A stretch of DNA of 64,000 bases from Mitsuaria sp. GD03876 (lineage in GTDB: Bacteria; Pseudomonadota; Gammaproteobacteria; Burkholderiales; Burkholderiaceae_C), in the NCBI RefSeq assembly GCF_029840635.1, contig NZ_JAOCCU010000004.1, forward strand, positions 124,001 through 188,000, read 5' to 3'. The position numbers were made by a program, and so were the translations under genes. Every line of letters starts with the position of its first letter. The stretch's first letter is position 1. Under the pieces are notes generated by a model. That model had not been told where the DNA came from and made no database searches. It saw only the letters and a program-made list of their open reading frames with translations. This document shows positions 1 through 8,619 of this stretch, piece after piece.

Positions 1-429
1 GACCGCGGCCTGCCGGTGCTGGCGCTGGAGACGCTGCAGGGCCAGCTCGAGGCGCTGTTGCCGGCCGACGCCGAAGCCGCGCGCCATGAACTGCGGTCCA
101 ACCTGCGACAGCTCGAGCGGCCGAAGTCGCTGCTGCGCACGCTGGACGCGATGGTCGCGGTGTACGACCGCGGCGACCTCGCCCGGCTGAACCGCTACAC
201 CGAGTGGTGCGACTGCGTGACCGACGCCGCCGACCGCGCCGCGTTGCAGCGGATCAACGACGGCCGCAATCCGGCGCTGGCCGATCGCATCTCGGAACTG
301 CACCAGCGCGGCCAGTCGCTGCTGGTGGCCGTCGGCGCGATGCACATGACCGGCCCGCAGGCGTTGCAGGCGCTGCTCAAGGCGCGTGGCTTCGAGGTAA
401 CCCTGATGCCGAGATCGGGAACGCGATAG
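1..429 (+). CDS. TraB/GumN family protein, C-terminal part
   Basis: The frame is open from base 1 and ends at the TAG at 427-429, so only about 142 C-terminal residues are present and the start lies outside the window. The stretch AVGAMHMTG followed by QALLKARGFEV matches the family's C-terminal 'vGagHl.G...ll...G..v' signature. Full proteins of this family are usually around 300 residues, often with a signal peptide, and resemble EreA/TiKi-type metal-dependent hydrolases; their role in proteobacteria is mostly unknown. The N-terminal conserved GxxH motif cannot be checked here. Confidence 0.75.
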   Translation, partial: DRGLPVLALETLQGQLEALLPADAEAARHELRSNLRQLERPKSLLRTLDAMVAVYDRGDLARLNRYTEWCDCVTDAADRAALQRINDGRNPALADRISELHQRGQSLLVAVGAMHMTGPQALQALLKARGFEVTLMPRSGTR

Positions 430-505
430 GCCAGATGCGGCACACTGAGCCGCCGCCGATCCGGCGTCCGTCCTTCCCGTTCCCCCTCCTCCGGAGTCCC
501 GCATC

Positions 506-1177
506 TTGGACCCCCTGCCGTCCTTCCTCCAATCGCTGTTCCTGGTGCCGCTGACGCTGCTGCCGATCATCAACCCGGTGGGCGTCGCCCCGATCGTCAT
601 CGGCGCGGCCGGCGGCGACGACAAGGTCCTCAAGCGGCTGTCGCGCCAGGTCGCGATCAACGGCTGGGTGGTGATCATGGTGTCGCTGCTGGTGGGCACC
701 TACGTGCTGGACCTGTTCGGCATCTCGCTGCCGGTGGTGCGCGTGGGCGGCGGCCTGCTGGTGGCCTACAGCGCCTGGGTGATGCTGACCCGCAACGAGA
801 CCGACGACGTGCAGACCGCCGTCGTGCACTCGTCCACCGGCGACATCAGCGAGACCGAGATCGTGCGCCGCAGCTTCTTCCCGATCACCTTCCCGCTGAC
901 CACCGGCCCGGGCTCCATCGCCGCGGCGATCGCGCTGGGCGCGCAGATCCCCAGATCGCCGGTCCCCTACGTGATGGGCGCCGGCATCGCGGCGATCGGC
1001 GCGGCGATCACCGCCGCCGTCGTCTACCTGGTCTACCGCAACGGCGGCCGGCTGCTGATGCGCATGGGCGAGGTGGGCACGCTGGTCATGATGCGGCTGA
1101 TGGCCTTCGTGCTGCTGTGCATCGGCATCCAGATCCTGTGGACCGGCTGGGCCGACCTCAACCACATCCCGACCTGA
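506..1177 (+). CDS. MarC family integral membrane protein
   Basis: This encodes 223 residues with about six hydrophobic segments (roughly 10-30, 45-65, 75-92, 120-140, 150-175 and 190-215). Near the N-terminus is the family hallmark PIINPVGVAPIV, and mid-protein is FFPITFPLTTGPGSIAAAI, the second conserved MarC block. Length is normal for the family. The start is a TTG, chosen because GGAG lies 9 nt upstream (493-496) and the hydrophobic N-terminus follows at once. MarC/YhgN proteins were once linked to multidrug resistance but their substrate is not established. It stands alone between a TraB gene and phaM. Confidence 0.9.
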   Translation: MDPLPSFLQSLFLVPLTLLPIINPVGVAPIVIGAAGGDDKVLKRLSRQVAINGWVVIMVSLLVGTYVLDLFGISLPVVRVGGGLLVAYSAWVMLTRNETDDVQTAVVHSSTGDISETEIVRRSFFPITFPLTTGPGSIAAAIALGAQIPRSPVPYVMGAGIAAIGAAITAAVVYLVYRNGGRLLMRMGEVGTLVMMRLMAFVLLCIGIQILWTGWADLNHIPT

Positions 1178-1268
1178 ACCCGTCACCGCCCGGACGTAGG
1201 ATCGAGACCCCGCGGCCGCCCGTGGGGCAGGGCCCCACGCGCCGCCCGCGGCACACCGAGGAGACACC

Positions 1269-2078
1269 ATGGCGGACACCGACTTCAGCAGATTCGTTCC
1301 CGGCTTCGACTTCCTGCAAGGGCTCATGAAGAACGCCGGCGCGGCGATCCCGGGCTTCACCCAGTGGGTCGCGCCAACGCTGGACCCGCAGGAACTGGAC
1401 AAGCGCATCGACGAGCTGCGCACCGTGCAGTTCTGGCTCGAGCAGAACGCCCGCATGCTGGCCGCGACCATCCAGGCGCTGGAAGTGCAGCGGATGACGC
1501 TGTCCACGCTGCACGCGATGAACGTGCCGATGGCCGACCTCAAGGAGGTCCTGAAGACGCCGACCGCGGGCTGGCCCTCGCCACCGGCGCCGGCGTCCAC
1601 GTCGACCTCCGCGCCGCCCTCGCCTTCGCCTTCGCCTTCCTCCGCGTCCGGGCCCTCGTCCAAAGCGCCAGGCGCGCGGGACCAAGCCCGGGACGGGCAG
1701 GACTCGCGGGACCGGGCCGCCGACGCGGCCGCCAGGTCCACCGAGGCCCGGACCGCCGCGCCTGGCGCGGACAAGCCCGCGGACGCCGGCCCCCGGCCCG
1801 CCGGCGCCGATCCGATGCAGTGGTGGAACGCGCTGACGCAACAATTCACGCAGGTGGCGGCCAACGCGATGAAGACGGCGCAGACCACCGCCACCGCGGC
1901 CACGACGGCGGCGGCGAATGCCACGGCGGCAGCCACCGGCGCGGCGAGACCCTCGGCCAAGTCCGATCCCGCGCCGGCGGCGGCCAAGCGGGCCGCCAAG
2001 ACCGGGAAGCCCGCGCCGAAGCCGGCCGCCAAGGCGGCGCCGGCGCGCAAGACCGCAGCCCGCCGCAAGACCCCCTGA
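1269..2078 (+). CDS. phaM: PhaM-type polyhydroxyalkanoate granule protein
   Basis: This encodes 269 residues. The first ~90 form the conserved PhaM region (FVPGFDFLQGLMKNAG, then a helix with WLEQNARMLAATIQALEVQ). A Ser/Pro/Ala-rich linker follows (about 95-180), then a lysine/alanine/proline-rich histone-H1-like tail ending in KAAPARKTAARRKTP. In Cupriavidus necator PhaM activates PHB synthase PhaC and ties granules to the nucleoid through its basic tail; the same domain order is seen here, so DNA binding by the tail is inferred. A Shine-Dalgarno (GAGGAGAC) precedes the ATG. No phaC, phaA or phaB is in the window, so this protein implies PHB storage genes elsewhere in the genome. Confidence 0.85.
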   Translation: MADTDFSRFVPGFDFLQGLMKNAGAAIPGFTQWVAPTLDPQELDKRIDELRTVQFWLEQNARMLAATIQALEVQRMTLSTLHAMNVPMADLKEVLKTPTAGWPSPPAPASTSTSAPPSPSPSPSSASGPSSKAPGARDQARDGQDSRDRAADAAARSTEARTAAPGADKPADAGPRPAGADPMQWWNALTQQFTQVAANAMKTAQTTATAATTAAANATAAATGAARPSAKSDPAPAAAKRAAKTGKPAPKPAAKAAPARKTAARRKTP

Positions 2079-2106
2079 GCCTCCCGCCTGCCCCCGAGGG
2101 CCGTCC

Positions 2107-3246
2107 ATGCCTCGCTTCATCCAGGCTCACGCCACCCATCCCGATCCCCACATGGCGCTGGCGCTCGTCGGCGCGCAGCTGGAAGGCCAGCGCGACGGCA
2201 TGACGCCCACGCTGGGGTTCCTCTACCTCACGCATCCGTATGTGCCGCAGGCGCAGGCGCTGCTGGACGAGGTCCGCCAGCGCTGGCCCGGTTGCGGCTG
2301 GGTCGGCGCGTCGGCGCTGGCGATCAGCGCCAGCGGCGTCGAGTACTTCGACGAGCCCGCGCTGGTCGTCATGCTGTGCGACCTGCCCGCGCACCAGTGG
2401 CAGGTCTTCTCGGGCGTGCGCCCGCTGTCGTCCGACCGCGAGGCCCGCAGCCTGCTGCTGCAGGCCGACGGCGCCACGCCCGACCTGCAGGACCTGATCG
2501 CCGAGCTCGCCCAGCGCTGCAGCAGCGGCTACCTGTTCGGCGGCCTGGTCAGCGGCGGCGACGACGCGGTGCAGATCGCCGACGGCGTGTTCGAGGGCGG
2601 CCTGTCCGGCCTGGCGCTCGGCCCGGACGTGCGCTGGATCTCGCGCGTCAGCCAGGGCTGCCAGCCGCTGGGCCGCGAGCGCCGCGTCACCGCCTGCGAC
2701 GGCCCGCTCGTCACCGAGCTCGACGGCCAGCCGGCTCTGGACGCGTTGCTCGAGGACCTGAAGCTGCCCGCCTACACCGGCGAATCCGGCTCGCTGCGCC
2801 AGGCGATGCCGCTGTTCCGGCGCACGCTGGTCGGCCTGAACGACGAACCCGGCGCGCGCCGCGAGTACGGGCCCGAGGTGCGCGTGCGTCACCTGGTCGG
2901 CCTGGATCCGGGCCGGCGCGGCATCGCGGTGGCCGAACAGTTGCGCGAAGGCGAGCTGCTGAGCTTCTGCGAGCGCCATCCCGACGCGGCGCGGCGCGAC
3001 CTGGTCCGCATCTGCACCGAGATCCGCGCCGAGGCCGAGGAACGCGGCGCCCGCATGGCCGGCGCGCTGTATTTCAGCTGCACCGGCCGGGGCGGTCCGC
3101 ACTTCGGCGCGCCGTCGGCCGAACTGCAGTGGGTGCAGCACGCGCTGGGCGAGGTGCCGCTGGCCGGTTTCTTCGCCAACGGCGAGATCGCGCATGCGCG
3201 GCTGCATGGCTATACCGGCGTGCTGACAGTGTTCCTGGAATCCTGA
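2107..3246 (+). CDS. FIST domain protein
   Basis: This encodes 379 residues with a FIST N domain (about 25-210, with GCGWVGASALAISASG and SSGYLFGGLVSGG) and a FIST C domain (about 215-365, with GALYFSCTGRGG and PLAGFFANGEIA). FIST modules are thought to sense small ligands, possibly amino acids, and are often attached to signalling proteins; here the protein is just the sensor with no output domain or signal peptide, so it should be cytoplasmic. ATG 2107 is chosen because GAGGG lies upstream and MPRFIQAHATHPDP is the usual FIST N-terminus. Its stop overlaps the next gene's ATG (TGATG), implying translational coupling. Confidence 0.85.
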   Translation: MPRFIQAHATHPDPHMALALVGAQLEGQRDGMTPTLGFLYLTHPYVPQAQALLDEVRQRWPGCGWVGASALAISASGVEYFDEPALVVMLCDLPAHQWQVFSGVRPLSSDREARSLLLQADGATPDLQDLIAELAQRCSSGYLFGGLVSGGDDAVQIADGVFEGGLSGLALGPDVRWISRVSQGCQPLGRERRVTACDGPLVTELDGQPALDALLEDLKLPAYTGESGSLRQAMPLFRRTLVGLNDEPGARREYGPEVRVRHLVGLDPGRRGIAVAEQLREGELLSFCERHPDAARRDLVRICTEIRAEAEERGARMAGALYFSCTGRGGPHFGAPSAELQWVQHALGEVPLAGFFANGEIAHARLHGYTGVLTVFLES

Positions 3247-4172
3247 TGCCGGCGCGTCGCGAGCTGCTGCAGGCCGGCGCGGCCCTCACCCTCGCCAGCG
3301 CCCTCCCCGGCCTGCCCGGCGTGGCCCGGGCGGCGCGCCCCCCGTCGACGTCCGCCGTCCTGCCGCCCGAGCCGACGACGGTCGTGTATCCGCGCCACCT
3401 GCCGCAGCAGGACAGGCAGGTCGACTACTTCATCAGCCTGCTGCATGCGGCGCTGCAGCGCAGCGGCGCGCGCTACGCGCTGGTCCAGACCCAGTCGGAG
3501 ATGGTGCAGAGCCGGGCGCTGCTGGAGATGGCCAGCAACGAACCCGGCGTCGACGTCTTCTGGACGATGACCGACCCGCAGCGCGAGAAGACCTTGCTGC
3601 CGATCCGGGTGCCGCTGGACCGCGGGCTGATCGGCTGGCGGCTGTGCCTGACGCGGGCCGCCGACCGCGACCGCCTGCGCGACGTGCGCGAGCTGCGCGA
3701 CCTGGCCCGGCTGATCGCCGGCCAGATGCACGACTGGCCCGACACCGCGGTGCTGCGCGCCAACGGGCTGCCGGTGCAGGTCAGCACGCATTACCAGGGC
3801 CTGTTCCAGATGCTGTCGCAGGGGCGGTTCGACTACTTCCCGCGCTCGATCTTCGAGATCGACGCCGAACTGACCAGCTTCGCCGACCAGGACCTGATCA
3901 TCGATCCCCACCTGCTGCTGCACTACCCGGCGGCGCTCTACATGTTCGTGCGTCCCGGCCGGCCGCGGCTCGCCGCGGACCTGGCGCGCGGGATGGAGGC
4001 GCTGGTGGCCGACGGTACCTTCGAGCGGCTGTCGCGGCAGCTCTTCGGCGACCTGGTGAAGCGGCACCGCGTCGACCAGCGCCGCGTGCTGCGGCTGCGC
4101 AATCCGCTGCTGCCGGCGGCCACGCCGCTGGAGCGCAAGGCCCTGTGGTGGCCGCTGCCCGGCGCCCGATGA
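3246..4172 (+). CDS. Exported substrate-binding-protein-like protein
   Basis: This encodes 308 residues. The N-terminus has a twin-arginine-like signal (ARRELLQAG, a hydrophobic stretch, then a cleavage-like GVARAA). The mature part resembles the periplasmic bacterial solute-binding fold of polar amino acid transporters (family 3). It includes the block GRFDYFPRSIFEID and C-terminal ALVADGTFERLSRQLFGD, typical of the second lobe of proteins annotated as 'transporter substrate-binding domain'. No permease or ATPase is adjacent. It overlaps the FIST gene by one base, suggesting a two-protein sensing unit of a periplasmic binder plus a cytoplasmic FIST protein (inference). Specific ligand unknown. 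Confidence 0.7.
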   Translation: MPARRELLQAGAALTLASALPGLPGVARAARPPSTSAVLPPEPTTVVYPRHLPQQDRQVDYFISLLHAALQRSGARYALVQTQSEMVQSRALLEMASNEPGVDVFWTMTDPQREKTLLPIRVPLDRGLIGWRLCLTRAADRDRLRDVRELRDLARLIAGQMHDWPDTAVLRANGLPVQVSTHYQGLFQMLSQGRFDYFPRSIFEIDAELTSFADQDLIIDPHLLLHYPAALYMFVRPGRPRLAADLARGMEALVADGTFERLSRQLFGDLVKRHRVDQRRVLRLRNPLLPAATPLERKALWWPLPGAR

Positions 4173-4246
4173 GCACTCCCCCGGAGGCGGGGAATCCCTC
4201 CCCCGCCGGCCCGCGCGCGGTTCAGGCCGCGGTCAGCGCGCGCGGC

Positions 4247-4252
4247 TACAGT
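4247..4252 (+). promoter_or_regulatory. Putative -10 box for leaderless glcD mRNA
   Basis: TACAGT lies exactly 8 nt before the glcD ATG and there is no Shine-Dalgarno. Transcription from such a box would start at or next to the A of the ATG. No convincing -35 box is seen. Confidence 0.45.
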
Positions 4253-4260
4253 TCGACGCC

Positions 4261-5787
4261 ATGACCGCCGTCCTCCCTTCCACCCACGAGCCGTCCGGCG
4301 CTCAGGCCGCCGCGCTGGCCGAGTTCCGCGCCGGACGCCGCGCGCAGCTGGTCCAGGCCCTGCGGGCGGAGCTGCCGGCGCATGCGCTGCTGTGGCAGGA
4401 CGAACAGACGCGGCCCTATGAATGCGACGGCCTGACCGCCTACCGCGAACGGCCGCTCGCGGTGGCGCTGCCGGAGACCGAGGCGCAGGTGGCCGGCGTG
4501 CTGCGGGCCTGCCATGCGCTGGGCGTGCCGGTGGTGGCGCGCGGCGCGGGGACCGGGTTGTCAGGCGGCGCGATGCCGCATGCCGAGGGCCTGACGCTGG
4601 CGCTGGCGAAGTTCAACCGCATCGTCGCGATCGACCCGCTGGCGCGGACCGCGCGGGTGCAGTGCGGCGTGCGCAACCTGGCGATCTCCGAGGCCGCCGC
4701 CGCCCACGGCCTGTACTACGCGCCGGATCCAAGCAGCCAGATCGCCTGCACGATCGGCGGCAACGTCGCGGAGAACTCCGGCGGCGTGCACTGCCTGAAG
4801 TACGGCCTGACGCTGCACAACGTGCTGAAGGTGCGCGGCTTCACGGTCGAGGGCGAGCCGGTCGAGTTCGGCTCCGAGGCGCTGGACGCCGCCGGGCTGG
4901 ACCTGCTGAGCGTGGTCGTCGGCAGCGAGGGCATGCTGGCGGTGGTGACCGAGGTCGTCGTCAAGCTGACGCCCAAGCCGCAGCTGGCGCGCTGCATCAT
5001 GGCCAGCTTCGACGACCTGCGCCGCGCCGGCGACGCGGTGGCCGCGATCATCGCCGCCGGCATCATCCCGGCCGGGCTGGAGATGATGGACAAGCCGATG
5101 ACCGCCGCGGTCGAGGACTTCGTGCACGCCGGCTACGACCTCGAGGCCGAGGCCATCCTGCTGTGCGAGAGCGACGGCACGCCCGAGGAGGTCGAGGAAG
5201 AGATCGGCCGCATGAGCGCGGTGCTGCGCGACAGCGGCGCGACGCGGCTGGAGGTCAGCGAGACCGAGGCGCAGCGGCTGCGCTTCTGGAGCGGCCGCAA
5301 GAACGCGTTCCCGGCCTCGGGCCGGATCAGCCCGGACTACATGTGCATGGACTCGACGATCCCGCGCAAGCGGCTGGCCGACATCCTGCTGGCGATCCAG
5401 GAGATGGAGAAGAAGTACGCGCTGCGCTGCGCCAACGTCTTCCACGCCGGCGACGGCAACCTGCATCCGCTGATCCTGTTCGACGCGAACGATCCCGACC
5501 AGCTGCACCGGTGCGAGCGTTTCGGCGCGGACATCCTGGAGACCAGCGTCGCGATGGGCGGCACGGTGACCGGGGAACACGGCGTCGGCGTGGAGAAGCT
5601 CAACAGCATGTGCGTCCAGTTCTCCCCGGCGGAGCGGGAACGGATGCTGGCCCTGAAGCGGGCCTTCGACCCGCAAGGGCTGCTCAACCCGGGCAAGGTG
5701 ATCCCGACGCTGCAGCGCTGCGCCGAGTACGGCCGCATGCATGTGAAGCGCGGCGCGCTGGCCTTCCCAGAACTGGAGCGATTCTGA
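4261..5787 (+). CDS. glcD: Glycolate oxidase FAD subunit GlcD
   Basis: This 508-residue protein is the FAD-binding catalytic subunit of glycolate oxidase, which oxidises glycolate to glyoxylate and passes electrons to the membrane chain through GlcE and GlcF. The FAD_binding_4 domain is clear (GAGTGLSGGAMP and the PP-loop-like PDPSSQIACTIGGN followed by NSGG). The C-terminal FAD-oxidase domain carries the hallmark histidines in NVFHAGDGNLHP and TGEHGVGVEK. Length matches other GlcD proteins. It is the first gene of glcDEF and its stop overlaps the glcE ATG by one base. No glcC regulator, malate synthase or glycolate permease is adjacent. Confidence 0.95.
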   Translation: MTAVLPSTHEPSGAQAAALAEFRAGRRAQLVQALRAELPAHALLWQDEQTRPYECDGLTAYRERPLAVALPETEAQVAGVLRACHALGVPVVARGAGTGLSGGAMPHAEGLTLALAKFNRIVAIDPLARTARVQCGVRNLAISEAAAAHGLYYAPDPSSQIACTIGGNVAENSGGVHCLKYGLTLHNVLKVRGFTVEGEPVEFGSEALDAAGLDLLSVVVGSEGMLAVVTEVVVKLTPKPQLARCIMASFDDLRRAGDAVAAIIAAGIIPAGLEMMDKPMTAAVEDFVHAGYDLEAEAILLCESDGTPEEVEEEIGRMSAVLRDSGATRLEVSETEAQRLRFWSGRKNAFPASGRISPDYMCMDSTIPRKRLADILLAIQEMEKKYALRCANVFHAGDGNLHPLILFDANDPDQLHRCERFGADILETSVAMGGTVTGEHGVGVEKLNSMCVQFSPAERERMLALKRAFDPQGLLNPGKVIPTLQRCAEYGRMHVKRGALAFPELERF

Positions 5788-6950
5788 TGACGGTGCAAGC
5801 AGGGGACGCGGCCGAGGCGGCCGTCGCGCTCGACGCGACGCAGGCCGCGGCGCTGCGCGAGATCCAGGACCGCATCCGGCAGGGCGCGCCGCTGCGCGTC
5901 GCCGGCCACGGCAGCAAGGATTTCTATGGCGGACCGCTGACGCCCGCGGGCGCGGCCGAGCCGTTGCCGGTGCTGTCGTCGGCGGGATTGAGCGGCGTGC
6001 TGGCCTACGAGCCCAGCGAGCTCTACCTGACCGCGCTGGCCGGCACGCCGCTGGCGGAGGTCGAGGCGCTGCTGGCGCGGCACGGCCAGCACCTGGCCTT
6101 CGAACCGCCGCGCTTCGTCGGCGCGGCCTCGGGCGGCACCGGCACGATCGGCGGCATGGTCGCCACCGGCCTGTCGGGTCCGGCGCGCGCGACCGCCGGC
6201 GCGGTGCGCGACCACGTGCTGGGCCTGTCGATGCTCGACGGCCAGGGGGAGCTGCTGCACTTCGGCGGCACGGTGATGAAGAACGTCGCGGGCTACGACG
6301 TCTCGCGGCTGATGGCCGGCGCGCTCGGCGTGCTGGGGTTCCTCGCGCAGGTGACGGTCAAGGTGCTGCCGGTCCCGGTGGCTTCGGTGACGCTTCGCTT
6401 CGAGGCCGGCCAGGACGACGCGCTGCTGCGGATGAACCAGTGGGGCGGCCAGCCGCTGCCGGTGTCCGCGACGGCATGGTGGGACGGCGCGCTGGTGGTG
6501 CGGTTGTCCGGCGCCGAGGCGGCGGTGGCCGCGGCGGTGCGCAAGCTCGGTGGCGACGCGATCCCGGAGGCGATGGCCGCGCCGTTCTGGCAGGGCCTGC
6601 GCGACCAGAGCGACGAATTCTTCCTCGGCGCGCGGCGCGCGGTGCACGGTGGCGCGGCGATGTGGCGCATCGCGGTGCCGGCGACGACGCCGGCGATGGC
6701 GCTGCACGGCGAGCAGCTGATCGAATGGGGCGGCGCGCAGCGCTGGGTCGTGACGCCGATGGCGCCGGCGCAGTTGCGCGAGACGGTGGCCGCCGCGGGC
6801 GGCCATGCGACGCTGTTCTACGCGAACGACAAGTCGGCGGGCGCCTTCTCGCCGCTGGGCCCGCAGCTGACGCGGATCCACCGGGAACTGAAGCGGCAGT
6901 TCGATCCGGCGGGGATCTTCAATCCCGGCCGGCTCTATCCGGACCTCTGA
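5787..6950 (+). CDS. glcE: Glycolate oxidase FAD-binding subunit GlcE
   Basis: This 387-residue protein is a shorter FAD_binding_4 protein related to GlcD. Visible motifs are GHGSKDFYGGP in the flavin domain, GGTGTIGGMVATGLSGPAR and FGGTVMKNVAGYDVSRL, the latter highly characteristic of GlcE. It ends with FDPAGIFNPGRLYPDL, the shared C-terminal signature of these oxidases. GlcE is required for glycolate oxidase activity together with GlcD and GlcF. ATG 5787 overlaps the glcD stop (TGATG), so translation is probably coupled. Confidence 0.95.
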   Translation: MTVQAGDAAEAAVALDATQAAALREIQDRIRQGAPLRVAGHGSKDFYGGPLTPAGAAEPLPVLSSAGLSGVLAYEPSELYLTALAGTPLAEVEALLARHGQHLAFEPPRFVGAASGGTGTIGGMVATGLSGPARATAGAVRDHVLGLSMLDGQGELLHFGGTVMKNVAGYDVSRLMAGALGVLGFLAQVTVKVLPVPVASVTLRFEAGQDDALLRMNQWGGQPLPVSATAWWDGALVVRLSGAEAAVAAAVRKLGGDAIPEAMAAPFWQGLRDQSDEFFLGARRAVHGGAAMWRIAVPATTPAMALHGEQLIEWGGAQRWVVTPMAPAQLRETVAAAGGHATLFYANDKSAGAFSPLGPQLTRIHRELKRQFDPAGIFNPGRLYPDL

Positions 6951-6995
6951 CCGTCCCCGCCGCACCGCCCGCCCGAACGCCAGCCCGCCTCCACG

Positions 6996-8246
6996 ATGCA
7001 AACCCACCTGGCCCCCGAATTCCAAGACACCCCGGAGGGCCGCACCGCCGAGGCCATCCTGCGCCGCTGCGTGCATTGCGGCTTCTGCACCGCCACCTGC
7101 CCGACCTACCAGCTGCTCGGCGACGAGCTCGACGGTCCCCGCGGCCGCATCTACCTGATCAAGCAGGTGCTCGAGGGCGCCCCCCCCACCGAGGCGACGC
7201 AGCAGCACCTGGACCGCTGCCTGACCTGCCGCAACTGCGAGAGCACCTGCCCGTCGGGCGTTCAGTACGGCCAGTTGGTCGAGATCGGCCGGCAGGTCGT
7301 CGAGGCCAAGGTCGAGCGCCCGCGCGAGGAGCGCCTCAAGCGCTGGCTGCTGAAGGAAGGGCTGACCTCGCCGCTGTTCAAGCCGGCGCTGCGCCTGGGC
7401 CAGGCGCTGCGGCCGCTGGTGCCCGGCGCGCTGAAGGACAAGGTGCCGCCGCGGCCCGACCCGCGCGCGCACCAGTGGCCGCAGCGCGCGCATCCGCGCC
7501 GCGTGCTGATGCTGCTGGGCTGCGTGCAGCCGGCGATGATGCCCAACATCAACGCGGCCACGGCCCGGGTGCTCGATGCCGCGGGCGTCCAGACGCTGGT
7601 CGCCGACGAGGCCGGCTGCTGCGGCGCGATCCGCGCCCACCTGAACGACCACCACGGCGGCCTCGACGACGCGCGCCGCAACATCGACGCCTGGTGGCCG
7701 ATGGTCGACGGCCATGGCGGCGAGGTCGAGGCGATCGTCATGAACGCCTCCGGCTGCGGCGTCCAGGTCAAGGACTACGGACGGCTGCTCGCGCATGACC
7801 CGGACTACGCCGACAAGGCCGCGCGGGTGTCGGCGTTGACGCGCGACCTCAGCGAATACCTGCCGGCGCTGGCCGAGCCCTTGCGCTCGCGGCTCGGCGC
7901 CCCGGCGTCCGGGCGCCGGCCCAAGCTCGCCTACCACCCGCCCTGCACGCTGCAGCATGGCCAGCAGCTGCGCGGCGGCGTCGAGGGCCTGATGCGCGAC
8001 CTGGGCTTCGACATCGCGATCGCGCCGGCCGAGAGCCACCTGTGCTGCGGCTCCGCGGGCACGTACTCGGTGCTGCAACCGATGCTGTCCAAGCAACTGC
8101 GCGACCGCAAGCTCGAGGCGCTCGCGCCGATCGAGGCGGAGGCGATCGTCTCGGCCAACATCGGCTGCATCCAGCACCTGCAATCGGGCACCGGCACGCC
8201 GGTGCGCCACTGGATCGAGGTGCTGGACGAGGCGCTCGGCACCTGA
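6996..8246 (+). CDS. glcF: Glycolate oxidase iron-sulfur subunit GlcF
   Basis: This 416-residue protein carries two 4Fe-4S motifs in its N-terminal third (CVHCGFCTATCP at about 25 and CLTCRNCESTCP at about 75). Two CCG-type cysteine-rich domains follow (GCCGAIRAHLND mid-protein and CCGSAGTYS near the C-terminus), as in heterodisulfide-reductase-like electron carriers. It should pass electrons from GlcDE to the quinone pool. The start is 45 nt after glcE and has no strong Shine-Dalgarno. It is the last gene of the operon. Confidence 0.95.
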   Translation: MQTHLAPEFQDTPEGRTAEAILRRCVHCGFCTATCPTYQLLGDELDGPRGRIYLIKQVLEGAPPTEATQQHLDRCLTCRNCESTCPSGVQYGQLVEIGRQVVEAKVERPREERLKRWLLKEGLTSPLFKPALRLGQALRPLVPGALKDKVPPRPDPRAHQWPQRAHPRRVLMLLGCVQPAMMPNINAATARVLDAAGVQTLVADEAGCCGAIRAHLNDHHGGLDDARRNIDAWWPMVDGHGGEVEAIVMNASGCGVQVKDYGRLLAHDPDYADKAARVSALTRDLSEYLPALAEPLRSRLGAPASGRRPKLAYHPPCTLQHGQQLRGGVEGLMRDLGFDIAIAPAESHLCCGSAGTYSVLQPMLSKQLRDRKLEALAPIEAEAIVSANIGCIQHLQSGTGTPVRHWIEVLDEALGT

Positions 8247-8278
8247 GCGTCGCATCGGCGCATCAGTTCGCATGCAAA

Positions 8279-8315
8279 CCCTTCCCACCTGAGAAGGAGT
8301 TCTCACCTGGAAGGG
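8279..8315 (+). repeat. Hairpin after glcF
   Basis: An imperfect inverted repeat starts 32 nt past the glcF stop. Outer arms are CCCTTCC (8279-8285) and GGAAGGG (8309-8315), inner arms TGAGAA (8290-8295) and TTCTCA (8300-8305), with a GGAG loop and a small internal loop. The two halves also read as near-direct repeats (CACCTGAGAAGGAGTT and CACCTGGAAGGGGTT), so a protein-binding site is possible. It lacks a T tract and is not itself an intrinsic terminator. Confidence 0.5.
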
Positions 8316-8419
8316 GTTGCCAAGGGCAAACCCGGGCATGTCCATTGCCTGCGGCCCGCACAATCGCGCTCAATAACAGGAGGGGAGCGCGTCAAGCGAT
8401 CCAACCAGAAAGCGAAAGA
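8316..8419. other. Intergenic stretch between hairpin and terminator
   Basis: This is part of the 373-base gap between glcF and the next gene. No open frame with coding character is visible. It contains AACAGGAGGGGAGCG (near 8373-8390) and leads directly into a strong terminator, so it could be a short non-coding transcript, but no clear promoter hexamers were found. The rest of the gap (8452-8619) holds nothing I recognise. Confidence 0.25.
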
Positions 8420-8451
8420 GGCCGGTCACCGCGTGGTGACCGGCCTTTTTT
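8420..8451 (+). terminator. Intrinsic terminator
   Basis: A perfect 11-bp stem (GGCCGGTCACC at 8420-8430, GGTGACCGGCC at 8435-8445) with loop GCGT is followed by six T. It lies 174 nt after the glcF stop, so it ends either the glcDEF transcript or a short RNA made from the gap. Confidence 0.9.
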
Positions 8452-8619
8452 CCGTCCCGCGCCGCTGAACGCGCGGGCGCCGGGCGCGGGAGCGCTCAGG
8501 GTTTTCCCGTCGCGCCAGGCGAGCGCCGCGGATCGATGGACGCACCGCTGCGTCGGGTGCGCGCCGATACTGCGCTGTCATATTTCCTTCATCCGGCTTC
8601 CCGCGAAGCCCGATCCGCC

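Noticed and set aside
5337-8363. A 1008-codon open frame on the minus strand across glcDEF
   Set aside because: It is antisense to three well-recognised genes; at this GC content stop codons are rare in shadow frames. Its translation is Arg/Gln/Asp-rich low complexity without any domain.
8536-8619. Extension of the phosphatase gene upstream to ATG 8536
   Set aside because: It would place 28 non-conserved residues before a perfect lipoprotein signal peptide.
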